A stretch of DNA of 64,000 bases from Sapientia aquatica. GTDB lineage: Bacteria > Pseudomonadota > Gammaproteobacteria > Burkholderiales > Burkholderiaceae_D. The notes beneath the pieces were generated by a model that saw nothing but the letters and a program-made list of their open reading frames with translations, ran no database searches and was not told where the DNA came from. Shown here piece by piece: positions 26,587-35,234 of the stretch. Both the position numbers and the translations under genes were made by a program. The first letter of the stretch is position 1, and each line of letters opens with the position of its first letter. The stretch lies in assembly GCF_004358105.1 (NCBI RefSeq), contig NZ_SMYL01000010.1:62001-126000 (forward strand), in the 5' to 3' direction.

Positions 26587-29551
26587 CTGGTTGCAGCGGT
26601 CGCAACGCCCTGAACTTCCCTACACCGACCTTGGTGCTGCTGCGCCAAAGGTAATCGCCGGTCAGATTGATGTGTTCCCAGCCCAACGGCGATAGGTACT
26701 GCAACAGCGTGTCATCGACGGTCTGGCTGTGGCTACGCAAAGCACTGGTGGCACGCTCCAAATAGACCGTATTCCACAACACGATGGCCGCCGTCACCAG
26801 ATTGAGGCCGCTGGCTCGATAGCGTTGTTGCTCAAAGCTGCGGTCGCGGATTTCACCCAATCGGTAGAAAAAGACAGCCCTGGCCAACGCGTTGCGCGCT
26901 TCGCCCTTATTCAGTCCAGCATTGACGCGGCGACGCAGCTCCACGCTTTGCAGCCAATCCAGTATGAACAGCGTGCGCTCAATGCGCCCCAACTCGCGCA
27001 GTGCAACGGCCAGTCCGTTCTGACGCGGATAGCTACCGAGCTTGCGCAACATCAGCGAGGCCGTCACCGTACCCTGCTTGATCGAGGTGGCGAGCCGCAA
27101 TATTTCATCCCAATGGGCGCGTATTTGCTTGATGTTCAGCCTGTCGCTGCTAATCATCGGCTTGAGCGCGTCATAGACGGCATCGCCCTTGGGGATGAAC
27201 AACTTGGTGTCGCCCAGGTCTCGGATACGTGGCGCGAAGCGAAATCCCAGCAAATGCATCAAGCCAAACACGTGATCGGTGAAGCCCGCTGTATCGGTGT
27301 AGTGCTCCTCGATCCGCAAGTCGGACTCGTGGTACAGCAGACCATCGAGCACGTAGGTCGAATCGCGCACGCCTACGTTGACCACCTTGGCGCTGAATGG
27401 CGCGTACTGGTCGGAGATATGAGTGTAGAAAGTCCGTCCCGGACTGCTGCCATATTTCGGGTTGATGTGTCCCGTGCTCTCGGCCTTGCTGCCGGTTCTG
27501 AAGTTCTGGCCATCGGATGAGGACGTGGTGCCATCACCCCAGTTCGCGGCGAAGGGTTGCCGGAACTGCGCATTGATCAGCTCGGCCAAGGCCGTTGAGT
27601 ACGTTTCATCCCGGATGTGCCACGCTTGCAGCCACGACAGCTTCGCGTAGGTCGTGCCAGGGCAGGACTCGGCCATCTTGGTGAGCCCAAGATTGATGCC
27701 ATCGGCCAGGATCGTCGTCAGCAGCAACGTCTTGTCCTTGGCGGTGTCACCGGTTTTCAGATGTGTGAAGTGCCGGGTGAAACCCGTCCACTCATCAACT
27801 TCCATCAAGAGTTCGGTGATTTTGACGTGCGGCAGCAGCATCGCCGACTGGTCGATCAGGGCTTGCGCGGTCTCCGGCACCGCCGCATCTAGCGGCGTGA
27901 TCTTCAGGCCGGACTCGGTAATGATGGCATCCGGCAGATCATTGGCCGCCGCCATTCGGTTAACGGTGGCGAGTTGCTGTCCCAGCAATGCTAGCCGGTC
28001 GAGCAAATACTGATCGCAATCCGTGGCCACGGCAAGCGGCAATGCGCTGGCCAGCTTCAAAGAGGTAAATTTCTCGACCGGCACCAGGTACTTGTCGAAG
28101 TCCTTGAACTGACGTGATCCCTGCACCCAGACATCACCCGCGCGCAGCGCGTTCTTCAGCTCCGATAGCGCGCACAGCTCGTAGTAGCGCCGGTCAATGC
28201 CTTCGTCCGTGAGCACCAGTTTGGTCCAGCGTGGCTTGATGAATGCGGTCGGCGCGTTGGCGGGCACCTTGCGGGCGTTGTCGGTGTTCATGTCGCGCAG
28301 TACCTCGATGGCATCGAGCACGCCCTTGGCGGCTGGAGCCGCCCGTAGCTTGAGTACATCCAGGAACTGCGGCGCGTACCGGCGCAACGTGGCATAGCTT
28401 TCACCGATGCGATGCAGAAAGTCGAAGCCCTCCGGTTGCGCGAGCTTTTGCGCCTCGGTGACGCTGGCGGCGAAGGTATCCCACGGCATTACTGCCTCAA
28501 TGGCGGCGAACGGATCGCCGCCGCTCTGTTTGGCTTCCAGCAAAGCTTGGCCGATGCGGCCATACATCCGCACCTTGTCATTGATCGCCTTACCGGAAGC
28601 CTGAAACTGCTGCTGATGCTTGTTCTTAGCGGCGTTGAACAGCTTGCCAATGATGCTGTCGTGCAAGTCGATGATTTCGTCGGTGACGGTAGCCATGCCT
28701 TCAATGGCCAACGCTATCAGAGTGGCATAGCGTCGTTGCACCTCAAACTTGGCCAGGTCAGCGGGCGTCATCTGGCCACCCTCACGGGCGATCTTGAGCA
28801 GGCGGTTCTGGTGAACTTGTCGCTCGATGCCTGCGGGCAGGTCAAGCGCCTGCCAGGCTTTGAGGCGCTCGATGTGTTCGAGCATGTGCCGAGAATTCGG
28901 CTTGACGGGCGACTGGCGCAGCCATGCCAGCCACGTCACTTTGCTGCCGTCCTTGCGCTTGAGAAGTTCGTCCAGGCGCTGACGGTGCGGCGATAACAAA
29001 GAATCGGTCAACGCCTCGTAAATACGCCGGTTGGCACGGGTGATGGCCTCGGCGCTCGCGCGCTCGATGGCATTCATGGCGGGCAGGATGATGGTCTGCC
29101 GCCGCAGGTTTTCGACAAGGGTGCTGGCCAGCACAATGCCTTTGTCGGTCTGCAAGGCCAGCTCTGTCAATGTATGCACGACTTGCCGATAGTGGCTCAT
29201 GGTGAAGGGCTTGAACCCAAACACCGCTTGCAGTTCGACTAGGTGCTCGCGCCGTGTCTGCTCACGCTGACCGTACTCATCCCAACTTTCCACCGGAACC
29301 TTGAGCTGTGCAGCCACCATGCGCAGCAAAGGCGGAAACGGCAGTTCATCGACACCCAGAATGACGCCAGGGAATCGCAGGTAGCAAAGCTGGATGGCAA
29401 AGCCCAAGCGGTTCGCTGGCCCGCGATGCTGGCGAATGATAGACAGGTCGGTTTCGTTGAACGTGTACTGCCGGATCAGTTCGTCTTTGGCATCTGGCAA
29501 TGCCAGGAGGCTGTCGCGCTCGGTGGCGGACAGGATTGAACGGCGCGGCAT
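26582..29551 (-). CDS. tnpA: Tn3-family transposase TnpA
   Basis: A full-length 989-residue transposase starting [20 protein letters not shown]. The C-terminal half has the DDE catalytic layout of the family: SSSDGQNF (first Asp), [15 protein letters not shown] (second Asp) and the Glu in [11 protein letters not shown]. The N-terminal half recognises the terminal repeats. It is closest to the Tn501/Tn1721 branch by recall. It carries out replicative transposition, forming cointegrates that TnpR resolves at res. The start lies 2 bases after the tnpR stop, so the two are co-transcribed. No frameshift was seen. Confidence 0.97.
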   Translation of the reverse strand: MPRRSILSATERDSLLALPDAKDELIRQYTFNETDLSIIRQHRGPANRLGFAIQLCYLRFPGVILGVDELPFPPLLRMVAAQLKVPVESWDEYGQREQTRREHLVELQAVFGFKPFTMSHYRQVVHTLTELALQTDKGIVLASTLVENLRRQTIILPAMNAIERASAEAITRANRRIYEALTDSLLSPHRQRLDELLKRKDGSKVTWLAWLRQSPVKPNSRHMLEHIERLKAWQALDLPAGIERQVHQNRLLKIAREGGQMTPADLAKFEVQRRYATLIALAIEGMATVTDEIIDLHDSIIGKLFNAAKNKHQQQFQASGKAINDKVRMYGRIGQALLEAKQSGGDPFAAIEAVMPWDTFAASVTEAQKLAQPEGFDFLHRIGESYATLRRYAPQFLDVLKLRAAPAAKGVLDAIEVLRDMNTDNARKVPANAPTAFIKPRWTKLVLTDEGIDRRYYELCALSELKNALRAGDVWVQGSRQFKDFDKYLVPVEKFTSLKLASALPLAVATDCDQYLLDRLALLGQQLATVNRMAAANDLPDAIITESGLKITPLDAAVPETAQALIDQSAMLLPHVKITELLMEVDEWTGFTRHFTHLKTGDTAKDKTLLLTTILADGINLGLTKMAESCPGTTYAKLSWLQAWHIRDETYSTALAELINAQFRQPFAANWGDGTTSSSDGQNFRTGSKAESTGHINPKYGSSPGRTFYTHISDQYAPFSAKVVNVGVRDSTYVLDGLLYHESDLRIEEHYTDTAGFTDHVFGLMHLLGFRFAPRIRDLGDTKLFIPKGDAVYDALKPMISSDRLNIKQIRAHWDEILRLATSIKQGTVTASLMLRKLGSYPRQNGLAVALRELGRIERTLFILDWLQSVELRRRVNAGLNKGEARNALARAVFFYRLGEIRDRSFEQQRYRASGLNLVTAAIVLWNTVYLERATSALRSHSQTVDDTLLQYLSPLGWEHINLTGDYLWRSSTKVGVGKFRALRPLQPA

Positions 29552-29553
29552 GG

Positions 29554-30111
29554 TCAGTCTCCCCGCAGGTACTGATACAAGGTTTCACGGCTGATGCCGA
29601 AGTCACGGGCCACCAAGGTTTTTTGGTCGCCTGCCGCAACTCGCCGTTTCAACTCGGCAATTTGTTCGCTGTTCAGCGATTTCTTTCGTCCCCGGTAGGC
29701 ACCGCGCTGCTTGGCAAGCACGATTCCCTCGCGCTGGCGTTCGCGGATCAGGGCGCGCTCGAACTCAGCAAAGGCTCCCATGACCGACAGCATCAAATTG
29801 GCCATCGGCGAGTCCTCGCCGGTGAACGTCAGACCTTCTTTGACGAACTCGATGCGCACGCCCCGTTGTGTCAGCCCCTGAACGATGCGGCGCAGGTCAT
29901 CAAGGTTGCGTGCCAGCCTGTCCATGCTGTGCACCACCACGGTATCGCCCTCGCGGACGAAGGCCAGCAGCCTTTCAAGTTCGGGACGTTGTGTGTCCTT
30001 GCCGGAAGCCTTGTCGGTAAATACCTTGCCAACGTCGATTTGCTCCAGTTGCCGGTCAGGGTTCTGGTCGAAGCTGCTGACGCGGACATAGCCGATGCGT
30101 TGACCTTGCAA
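29554..30111 (-). CDS. tnpR: Serine site-specific resolvase TnpR
   Basis: A 185-residue serine recombinase. The catalytic Ser is in [11 protein letters not shown] (about S12), with [16 protein letters not shown] and [27 protein letters not shown] forming the core and long E-helix. A C-terminal helix-turn-helix ([21 protein letters not shown]) binds res. It resolves cointegrates made by TnpA. The start is a TTG at 30111 with GGAGG four bases upstream; no ATG lies at a suitable position. It is very close to the Tn21/Tn501 TnpR sequences I remember. Confidence 0.96.
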   Translation of the reverse strand: MQGQRIGYVRVSSFDQNPDRQLEQIDVGKVFTDKASGKDTQRPELERLLAFVREGDTVVVHSMDRLARNLDDLRRIVQGLTQRGVRIEFVKEGLTFTGEDSPMANLMLSVMGAFAEFERALIRERQREGIVLAKQRGAYRGRKKSLNSEQIAELKRRVAAGDQKTLVARDFGISRETLYQYLRGD

Positions 30112-30253
30112 GATGCCTCCAAAGGTAAAAGTGTCAGGATGAAATCTATTACCTTTGTCTGAATGTGTAAATAAATATAAAATAAGACTCTATTCTGACA
30201 TATTTTATATACAGCATCTGACATCAGGTTAGGGTATAGCTCAATCTGACAAA
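30112..30253. promoter_or_regulatory. Resolution site (res) and tnpR promoter region
   Basis: AT-rich gap between tnpR and the EamA gene with half-site-like repeats: TGTCAG at 30132, and TCTGACA at 30194, 30217 and 30245. Position and repeats fit a three-subsite res of a Tn21-type element. The exact subsite boundaries are inferred. Confidence 0.75.
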
Positions 30254-30688
30254 TTAACGTTTCAACGCGAGCAAGAGAACGCCGCCAGCGACCATCGCGA
30301 TACCTGACCACTCGCGGAGCGACGGACGTTCGCCCAAAAATGTGAACGCGAATACCGCCACCAGTACGAGACTGAGTTTGTCTACCGGCGCGACCTTGGA
30401 TGCATTGCCGATCTTGAGTGCACGGAAGTAGCACACCCACGACGCGCCCGTAGCCAAGCCGGACAGCCCGAGGAAAAGCCATGTCTTGGGCGACAACTCC
30501 AAGGGGTTGGCCCATTTTCCTGTGTAGGCGACAAACGCCGACAGAACGACGATGATGATTGCCGTTCGGATCAAGGTGGCCAGATCAGAATCAACCCCCT
30601 GAATGCCGACCTTGGCAAAAATGGCCGTCAGTGCCGCAAAGGCTGCTGACAGCAAAGCCCAATAAAACCACCCTGCTGAAGAACTCAT
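30254..30688 (-). CDS. Small EamA/DMT-family membrane transporter (single domain)
   Basis: A 144-residue protein with about five hydrophobic segments. It has only one EamA repeat (usual EamA permeases have two), ending VAVFAFTFLGERPSLREWSGIAMVAGGVLLLALKR, the conserved end of the domain. It probably dimerises and exports or imports a small metabolite; the substrate is unknown. GGGGAGGAGG sits just before the ATG. It follows the sensor kinase by 16 bases and is the last gene of the passenger operon before res, so it is likely under the same two-component control. Confidence 0.85.
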   Translation of the reverse strand: MSSSAGWFYWALLSAAFAALTAIFAKVGIQGVDSDLATLIRTAIIIVVLSAFVAYTGKWANPLELSPKTWLFLGLSGLATGASWVCYFRALKIGNASKVAPVDKLSLVLVAVFAFTFLGERPSLREWSGIAMVAGGVLLLALKR

Positions 30689-30704
30689 TCCTCCTCCCCT
30701 TTGT

Positions 30705-32066
30705 TCAATGTCGCTGCTTCATGGGAACGATAACCGTAGCGACTAAGCCGGTTTGCAGAGCTTCGTCTGCGAAGTCGAGGTGAATTTCGGCACCGATGCG
30801 GGAAGCAATCGTTTGGACGATGGAAAGCCCCAAGCCAGATCCAATCTGCTCACTTCCCAACGTGCGGTAGAAGGGATCAAAAACTCTATCCCGCTCAGCC
30901 AATGGAATGCCTGGCCCGTTGTCCTTGATGCGCAGCTCCGCTCTCTCGCCTGACACCTCCACAGAAAGATCAACCTGGCCGCCCTCCGGCGTGTAGCGGA
31001 TGGCGTTATCGACCAGATTCTTGACCACCGCGATCATGTCCAACTCGCTCACCCACAGCTCAGCGTCCTGAATACCTTCGACACCGATGTCAATGTGCTT
31101 GGCCTCGGCTAGCGGCATAAGGTCTTCCAGCACACGGCGATAGACGCTCTGAACCGATACTGGCGACTGCGGAAAGTCGATCGCCGACTGCGCCCTAGCC
31201 AAAGTCAGAAGTTGATCCAGCAGGCTGCGGCCACGCTCGATCCCTTGGCGCAGCACGGTCAGCCGTTCGTGTGCCAAGCCAGACATTTCTGCGTCTGCCA
31301 GCCGCTCCGCTTGTAGCGATAAGGCCGTCAACGGCGAACGCAGCTCATGCGCAGCATCCGCCACAAAGCGGCGCTGAGATTCCATCGACTGACTTACACG
31401 AACAAGCAGGCGATTGATCGCTACAGCGAAGGGGCGAATTTCGACCGGAAGGTGGTGGTCGTCAATAGGATGTAGCTCCTGCTCGGCTCGTTGGTCAATT
31501 TCCTTGGAGAGCGCGGCAATGGGCCGGAACATTTTGCGCACCAAGTCAGCGACGATCAACAGCAGCACCGGCACGAGAATCAGAAAGGGCATCACCGTGC
31601 GTAGTGCCCCGTCGCGGGCGATTTCATTGCGGAAACCGGATTCTTGGGCCACCGCGATGCGTTCACCAGCCGCCGTAGTCTTGACCAGAACGCGGAAGGT
31701 TTCTCCGCCAAGCTCCAGCGTATGTAGTCCGTCGGTCAGTGTGGTTGGAAGCGGGAGTGCTCCTCCTGCATCCACTCCAGCCGCAGAATGGCTGACCTCA
31801 CCCAAGCGCTGGACGATCACGCGCGATTCCTCATCGGGGTCCTTGAGGCGGGCATCGGTGGTTGGTGCGTCCGGTGACAGGTGCTGACGATCCATGAGCT
31901 GGGCCACCTGCCGCAAAACATCGTCCTGTAGCTCTTGGGCTTCATCGAAGGCGGACATGAACGAGAAGACTCCCGCCACGATGGCCACCACGAGAATGGC
32001 CAGCGACAGGGTGACGGACAGCTTGAGCTGAACCGACTCGTTCAAGCGCCTTTTGAAACCATCCAT
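30705..32066 (-). CDS. Membrane sensor histidine kinase (QseC/PmrB-like)
   Basis: A 453-residue kinase. TM1 is at about residues 17-37 and TM2 at about 158-174, enclosing a periplasmic sensor of about 120 residues that is rich in Asp/Glu. A HAMP linker follows. The HisKA box is RFVADAAHELRSPLTAL with H240 as phosphorylation site, then the N-box NLVDNAIRYTPEGG and the G-boxes DNGPGIPLAERDRVF and GSGLGLSIV. The start overlaps the end of the response-regulator gene by 25 bases, indicating coupled translation. The signal is unknown; family relatives sense divalent metals, catechols or envelope stress. Confidence 0.93.
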   Translation of the reverse strand: MDGFKRRLNESVQLKLSVTLSLAILVVAIVAGVFSFMSAFDEAQELQDDVLRQVAQLMDRQHLSPDAPTTDARLKDPDEESRVIVQRLGEVSHSAAGVDAGGALPLPTTLTDGLHTLELGGETFRVLVKTTAAGERIAVAQESGFRNEIARDGALRTVMPFLILVPVLLLIVADLVRKMFRPIAALSKEIDQRAEQELHPIDDHHLPVEIRPFAVAINRLLVRVSQSMESQRRFVADAAHELRSPLTALSLQAERLADAEMSGLAHERLTVLRQGIERGRSLLDQLLTLARAQSAIDFPQSPVSVQSVYRRVLEDLMPLAEAKHIDIGVEGIQDAELWVSELDMIAVVKNLVDNAIRYTPEGGQVDLSVEVSGERAELRIKDNGPGIPLAERDRVFDPFYRTLGSEQIGSGLGLSIVQTIASRIGAEIHLDFADEALQTGLVATVIVPMKQRH

Positions 32067-32707
32067 CCGATCCCCCTGACGTTTTTGATGACCTCACTGC
32101 CCAGCTTGCGGCGCAAGGCATGGATCAGATATTCGACGGCATTGCTTTCGACCTCTTCACCCCAGCCGTAGATACGATCCTCCAGCTCGCTGCGCGAAAG
32201 AATGGCTCCGGGCCGTACCAGCAAGGCTTGCAGCAGAGAGAACTCCCGGTTGGACAATAGCAACGGGGAGCCGCCATTGACGCTGGCCTCTTTGGTGGCT
32301 GGATCGAGTGACACCACGCCGTTGCCGAGTACCGGCGCTGCCGTCCCGCCCTTGCGCCGCAAAACGGCGCGCATACGAGCCAATAGCTCCGCCATCTGAA
32401 AGGGCTTGGATACATAGTCGTCTGCACCGCCGTCTAGGCCGCGCAGGCGATCATCCAAGCCGTCACGCGCTGTGATGATGAGCAGGGGGACAGGGTTGTC
32501 TTTAGCGCGGAGGCTGGCCAGTACCTCTAGCCCGTCCTTGCCGGGAAGGCCCAGATCGAGCAACACCAAGTCATAGTGCTGACAGCCCAACGTCGTGAGT
32601 GCCGTCTGGCCGTCCTTGACCCAATCAGCGGCGTAGGAAGCGTCCTTCAATGCACCGTGGATCGCGTCACCGATCATGGGATCGTCTTCAACCAGCAATA
32701 CCCGCAT
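32042..32707 (-). CDS. OmpR/QseB-type response regulator
   Basis: A 221-residue regulator. The receiver (1-115) has the acidic pocket E7-D8-D9, phosphoacceptor D51 in LVLLDLGLPG, and the conserved Lys in VSKPFQ. A winged-helix DNA-binding domain follows (LLSNREFSLLQALLVRPGAILSR; NAVEYLIHALRRKLG). I chose the ATG at 32707 with GGGAGGGGG immediately upstream, rather than an in-frame GTG four codons earlier. It is the first gene of the regulator-kinase pair and probably controls the passenger genes, including its own operon. Candidate target motifs are noted separately. Confidence 0.94.
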   Translation of the reverse strand: MRVLLVEDDPMIGDAIHGALKDASYAADWVKDGQTALTTLGCQHYDLVLLDLGLPGKDGLEVLASLRAKDNPVPLLIITARDGLDDRLRGLDGGADDYVSKPFQMAELLARMRAVLRRKGGTAAPVLGNGVVSLDPATKEASVNGGSPLLLSNREFSLLQALLVRPGAILSRSELEDRIYGWGEEVESNAVEYLIHALRRKLGSEVIKNVRGIGWMVSKGA

Positions 32708-32773
32708 TCCCCCTCCCAATAGTCAATTATTCAAGGCTGCACTTGAATTTGACAAATGATGACATCGTTATAG

Positions 32774-33220
32774 TTAACCGTGTAGTGCATCGAGGGTTTT
32801 CAATAGCGCAGCCATTGCTGCCTTGCAATCAGCCTGATTCGGCGCGTCAGCCCGTAATGCCGAAAGCGACTTGTCTATGGCTTTATCGAGCACATGCCAA
32901 TCATCGGCTGCCCGTGGTTTCAAACCGGCCTCGGCTGAGTCCCATGCGACCTCCAAGTCCTTGATACGGGCTTTGGCAGCGGGCAAGTCGCCCTTATCCA
33001 CGATAGTGGCCACATCGGCGGCAATGCTGCGGAAGGCCGAGAGTTCGCCCAGTTTAGAGGCGGCCTTGCCCTGCGGTGCCGAAACAGCCTGGCCGGGTGT
33101 CGTCGATGCTGCGCCCGTGCTGATTTGATCGGCTGGCTTGGAGCAACCGGCTGCCAGAGTCAGGATTACTGCTGCTGAAACGGCGACGATAGGGCGAACG
33201 ATTGGGTGCTGATTGGTCAT
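32774..33220 (-). CDS. Small lipoprotein, helical, unknown function
   Basis: A 148-residue protein with a lipoprotein signal peptide (lipobox LAAGC, C26). A Ser/Thr/Ala/Pro linker ([20 protein letters not shown]) leads to a predicted all-helical domain ([20 protein letters not shown], then [17 protein letters not shown]) ending [12 protein letters not shown] do not recognise a named family. AAGGAG precedes the ATG at 33220; upstream in-frame starts have no such site. It lies 29 bases after the COG4705 gene and 66 bases before the regulator gene. A periplasmic accessory or sensor-partner role is plausible but not shown. Confidence 0.8.
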   Translation of the reverse strand: MTNQHPIVRPIVAVSAAVILTLAAGCSKPADQISTGAASTTPGQAVSAPQGKAASKLGELSAFRSIAADVATIVDKGDLPAAKARIKDLEVAWDSAEAGLKPRAADDWHVLDKAIDKSLSALRADAPNQADCKAAMAALLKTLDALHG

Positions 33221-33249
33221 GTTTTTCTCCTTGTTTCGTGGGAAGTGGT

Positions 33250-34032
33250 TTATTTGGCGAGTTGGGTGGAGCGGCTTCCGTTCATGCCAATTTGTGCGAC
33301 TGCCACCAGGATGACGATCACCGAGAGGAACAGGGCACTCGTCCACATAGCACCCATGCCGAGGCCGCCATAGGTCTTGGCCTGCGTCAGCAAGTCACCG
33401 AGCGCAGCGCCGAAGGGGCGGGTCAGGATATAGGCAATCCAAAAGGTCAGTACGGCGTTGCCGCCCATGCGCCAGGCCGCATAGGTGATGCCGATCAGTG
33501 CACCGAACGCCACCGCGCCCCAGGTAAAGCCCAAACCCAATGCCTCTGTCGCCAAATCCCCAGCAGCCGTGCCTAGCGCAAACGTGCAGAGGATGGCGGC
33601 CCAATAGAACAGCTCTCGGCTGCGCGTCACGATGTCGTGGATTGACAGGGTGCGCTCGACCCGATGCCAAACGAAGAAGATCGCGGCAAGCGCCACGGCG
33701 AACGCCGAGGTGCTGATGTACAGGCTGACGCCGAGGCCATCGGTCAGCAGATCGGTGATCTGGGTGCCGACCACGCTGACGAGTACCACCGTCAGCCAGT
33801 AAATCCAAGGGGTGTAGCGGCGGGTACGCAACTGCATAAACAAGGCGGTTGCCAACAGAGCTGCCATGACGCTTCGCGTCAGGCCTTGCCCCAAGCCCGC
33901 CTCGACTGCCAGATAGTCGGCAACAGTTTCCCCAACTGTCGTGGACATGATTTTGATGATCCAGAAGGAAAGAGCGACCTCCGGGACTTTGTTGAGCCAG
34001 CCAGTGGTGGTGCTCGTGGGTAATTTGTTCAT
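33250..34032 (-). CDS. COG4705 membrane protein with four-fold internal repeat
   Basis: A 260-residue integral membrane protein with about eight hydrophobic segments. The sequence contains four copies of an exact pattern, [FY]W-x9-G-x4-D: W24-G34-D39, W79-G89-D94, W144-G154-D159 and W198-G208-D213. Each repeat puts one Asp inside a hydrophobic helix, suggesting a pseudo-four-fold channel or carrier for cations. The protein matches the uncharacterised membrane-anchored COG4705 group by recall. GGAAGGAG precedes the ATG. It lies between the PAP2 and lipoprotein genes in the passenger cluster. Function is not established. Confidence 0.85.
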   Translation of the reverse strand: MNKLPTSTTTGWLNKVPEVALSFWIIKIMSTTVGETVADYLAVEAGLGQGLTRSVMAALLATALFMQLRTRRYTPWIYWLTVVLVSVVGTQITDLLTDGLGVSLYISTSAFAVALAAIFFVWHRVERTLSIHDIVTRSRELFYWAAILCTFALGTAAGDLATEALGLGFTWGAVAFGALIGITYAAWRMGGNAVLTFWIAYILTRPFGAALGDLLTQAKTYGGLGMGAMWTSALFLSVIVILVAVAQIGMNGSRSTQLAK

Positions 34033-34071
34033 CGTGTTCTCCTTCCGAGGTGAAATTCTTGGCGTCAGTTT

Positions 34072-34088
34072 GTCTGGCCAGACTTAGC
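34072..34088. promoter_or_regulatory. Putative regulator site between PAP2 and COG4705 genes
   Basis: Holds the 12-bp palindrome GTCTGGCCAGAC (34072-34083) overlapping CAGACTTAGC (34079-34088). The 10-mer recurs at 35142-35151 upstream of the PepSY gene. It may be a promoter element or binding site of the transposon's response regulator. Confidence 0.35.
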
Positions 34089-34100
34089 CAATCCATAGGC

Positions 34101-34697
34101 TTACTCGCGCACCCATCCGAGCCTGATCAAGTTGCCAAAAAGCCGGTGATGAATTGCGGTGGCGAGACGGAAACTTAGCCCCAGATACCAGTGGGCTGCA
34201 CGCAAGGTCAGCCAAGCACTGAGTAAGGCGACCGAGATCGCCCCGAACATGTCAAACGGGAAATGCACACCAAGGTAGATGCGCGCCCATGCGATGGGGG
34301 CACCCAACAAGGCCAGGCCGATGCTTATTCTGCGAGGTTGTCGTTGTAACAGGAGGCTGAACGCAACGGCCCACCACAGCGTCAGGTGATCGCTTGGGAA
34401 TGAGGAATCGGCAACGTGAGGGATAAGGGTATGCCCTAGACCCGTCATGAACGGTCGGGGATGCATCCAGGCCAGACCGATAGCTTGGTTAATCAGAAGG
34501 CCCAGTAACCCCGATGCGGTTGCAACGAGCATGGCCTTGCGATTGCCTTCGCTACCACGAAGCCATCCGATACCGATCAGAAGCGGTACTACCCAGATGA
34601 GCTGTTCAGCAAAGAAGGTCGCCAGCGTCAGAGCCAAAACGCTGGGATGCTCCGGCGCGTTGAGCCAGAGAAACAGTGTGTGGTTGATTGATTCCAT
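34101..34697 (-). CDS. PAP2-family membrane phosphatase (undecaprenyl-diphosphatase-like)
   Basis: A 198-residue protein with five to six membrane segments. It shows the three phosphatase motifs: a His-Pro-Arg-Pro segment (WMHPRPF) for motif 1, FPSDH for motif 2 and RIYLGVHFPFD for motif 3. The layout resembles BcrC/YbjG, which dephosphorylate undecaprenyl pyrophosphate at the outer face of the inner membrane; other PAP2 proteins act on lipid A or phosphatidic acid. GGAGACC precedes the ATG. It follows the PepSY gene by 56 bases. A role in envelope remodelling under the transposon's two-component system is inference. Confidence 0.9.
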   Translation of the reverse strand: MESINHTLFLWLNAPEHPSVLALTLATFFAEQLIWVVPLLIGIGWLRGSEGNRKAMLVATASGLLGLLINQAIGLAWMHPRPFMTGLGHTLIPHVADSSFPSDHLTLWWAVAFSLLLQRQPRRISIGLALLGAPIAWARIYLGVHFPFDMFGAISVALLSAWLTLRAAHWYLGLSFRLATAIHHRLFGNLIRLGWVRE

Positions 34698-34753
34698 GCG
34701 GTCTCCTGGCCGGATCGCAGCACAGGGGGCGACCCGGCCATGCTGGCGAGGTG

Positions 34754-35089
34754 TCAGTCTTGCTTCTCGTGGTCGTCATCGTGATCCGCTTTGTCCTCGG
34801 CGGACGAGATGACCGTGCCTTTGTCAGCATCGACCCGGACATCGAAGACCTTGGCCCCGCTGACGACTTCAACGTCGTAGACCCAGCCTTGCTTCGAGTT
34901 CTCGTATTCGGCGCGTGATGCCTTGCCGTTCGCGTGTTGTTCGGCGACGGTCACGGCCTGAGTGAGCGGGATCTTGGCTTTGCTGATTGCCAAGGCGTCG
35001 TTTTCCATGCCTCCTTTGGCGGCGTAGGCCACGGCCCCTGTCGCGGCAATGGCAATGGCCAGCAGGGAAAGTTTTGTGTAGCGGTACAT
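34754..35089 (-). CDS. Exported PepSY-domain protein with acidic/His tail
   Basis: A 111-residue protein with a signal peptide (MYRYTKLSLLAIAIAATGAVAYA). One PepSY domain follows (ISKAKIPLTQAVTVAEQHANGKA; WVYDVEVVSGAKVFDVRVDADKG). The C-terminus is very acidic with histidines (ADHDDDHEKQD), a plausible metal-binding tail. I chose the ATG at 35089 because TCTGGAGAAG lies just upstream and the signal peptide starts there. It is the promoter-proximal gene of the passenger cluster. PepSY proteins often sit beside two-component systems and can modulate the kinase or a peptidase; that link here is inference. Confidence 0.88.
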   Translation of the reverse strand: MYRYTKLSLLAIAIAATGAVAYAAKGGMENDALAISKAKIPLTQAVTVAEQHANGKASRAEYENSKQGWVYDVEVVSGAKVFDVRVDADKGTVISSAEDKADHDDDHEKQD

Positions 35090-35141
35090 GATGCTTCTCC
35101 AGAAGAGTGCAGGGATTTGCACGTTGGAGAAGTTACCCAGG

Positions 35142-35151
35142 CAGACTTAGC
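35142..35151. promoter_or_regulatory. CAGACTTAGC motif upstream of the passenger genes
   Basis: Identical to 34079-34088. It lies 53 bases before the PepSY start, in the 107-base stretch between that gene and the right inverted repeat, which should hold the main passenger promoter. Confidence 0.35.
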
Positions 35152-35196
35152 TCTTACTGAGCCAAAGAAGTGGCCGCTGGAAATAGTTCGTCAGGG

Positions 35197-35234
35197 CTTA
35201 GCGTGCTTTGTTTTCCGTTTTCTGAGGCGGCCCC
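35197..35234. repeat. Right 38-bp terminal inverted repeat
   Basis: Reverse complement begins GGGGCCGCCTCAGAAAACGG and ends CACGCTAAG, matching the left end at 34 of 38 positions. The read-through stop codon of the broken HD gene lies inside it. Confidence 0.96.

Larger units (their letters stand above)
26549..35234 (-). mobile_element. Complete Tn3-family (Tn21/Tn501 subgroup) transposon with a regulatory/envelope passenger set
   Basis: An 8686-bp unit bounded by 38-bp inverted repeats starting GGGG and sharing 34 of 38 bases, flanked by ATCAA duplications. In order from the left: tnpA, tnpR, res, then passengers (EamA transporter, sensor kinase, response regulator, lipoprotein, COG4705 membrane protein, PAP2 phosphatase, PepSY protein), all on the minus strand. 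TnpA and TnpR are full length with catalytic residues, so the element looks able to move. Its G+C is visibly higher than the flanking chromosome, consistent with recent arrival. The perfect duplication and unbroken frames also argue for recent insertion. Passenger placement beyond res is typical of Tn21-type elements. Confidence 0.96.

Noticed and set aside
26729..27520. 263-codon plus-strand open frame
   Set aside because: It is antisense to tnpA, starts from no convincing ribosome-binding site, and resembles no family; it is a by-product of high G+C coding DNA.
29500..30162. 220-codon plus-strand open frame
   Set aside because: Antisense to tnpR and res; the minus-strand resolvase explains the region completely.
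33395..34096. 233-codon minus-strand open frame in another phase of the COG4705 gene
   Set aside because: Arg/His-rich out-of-phase translation of a real membrane protein; no ribosome-binding site of note.
30254..35196. Polymyxin-resistance (mcr-like) passenger cassette
   Set aside because: PAP2 and a QseB/C-like pair are present, but there is no phosphoethanolamine transferase gene.
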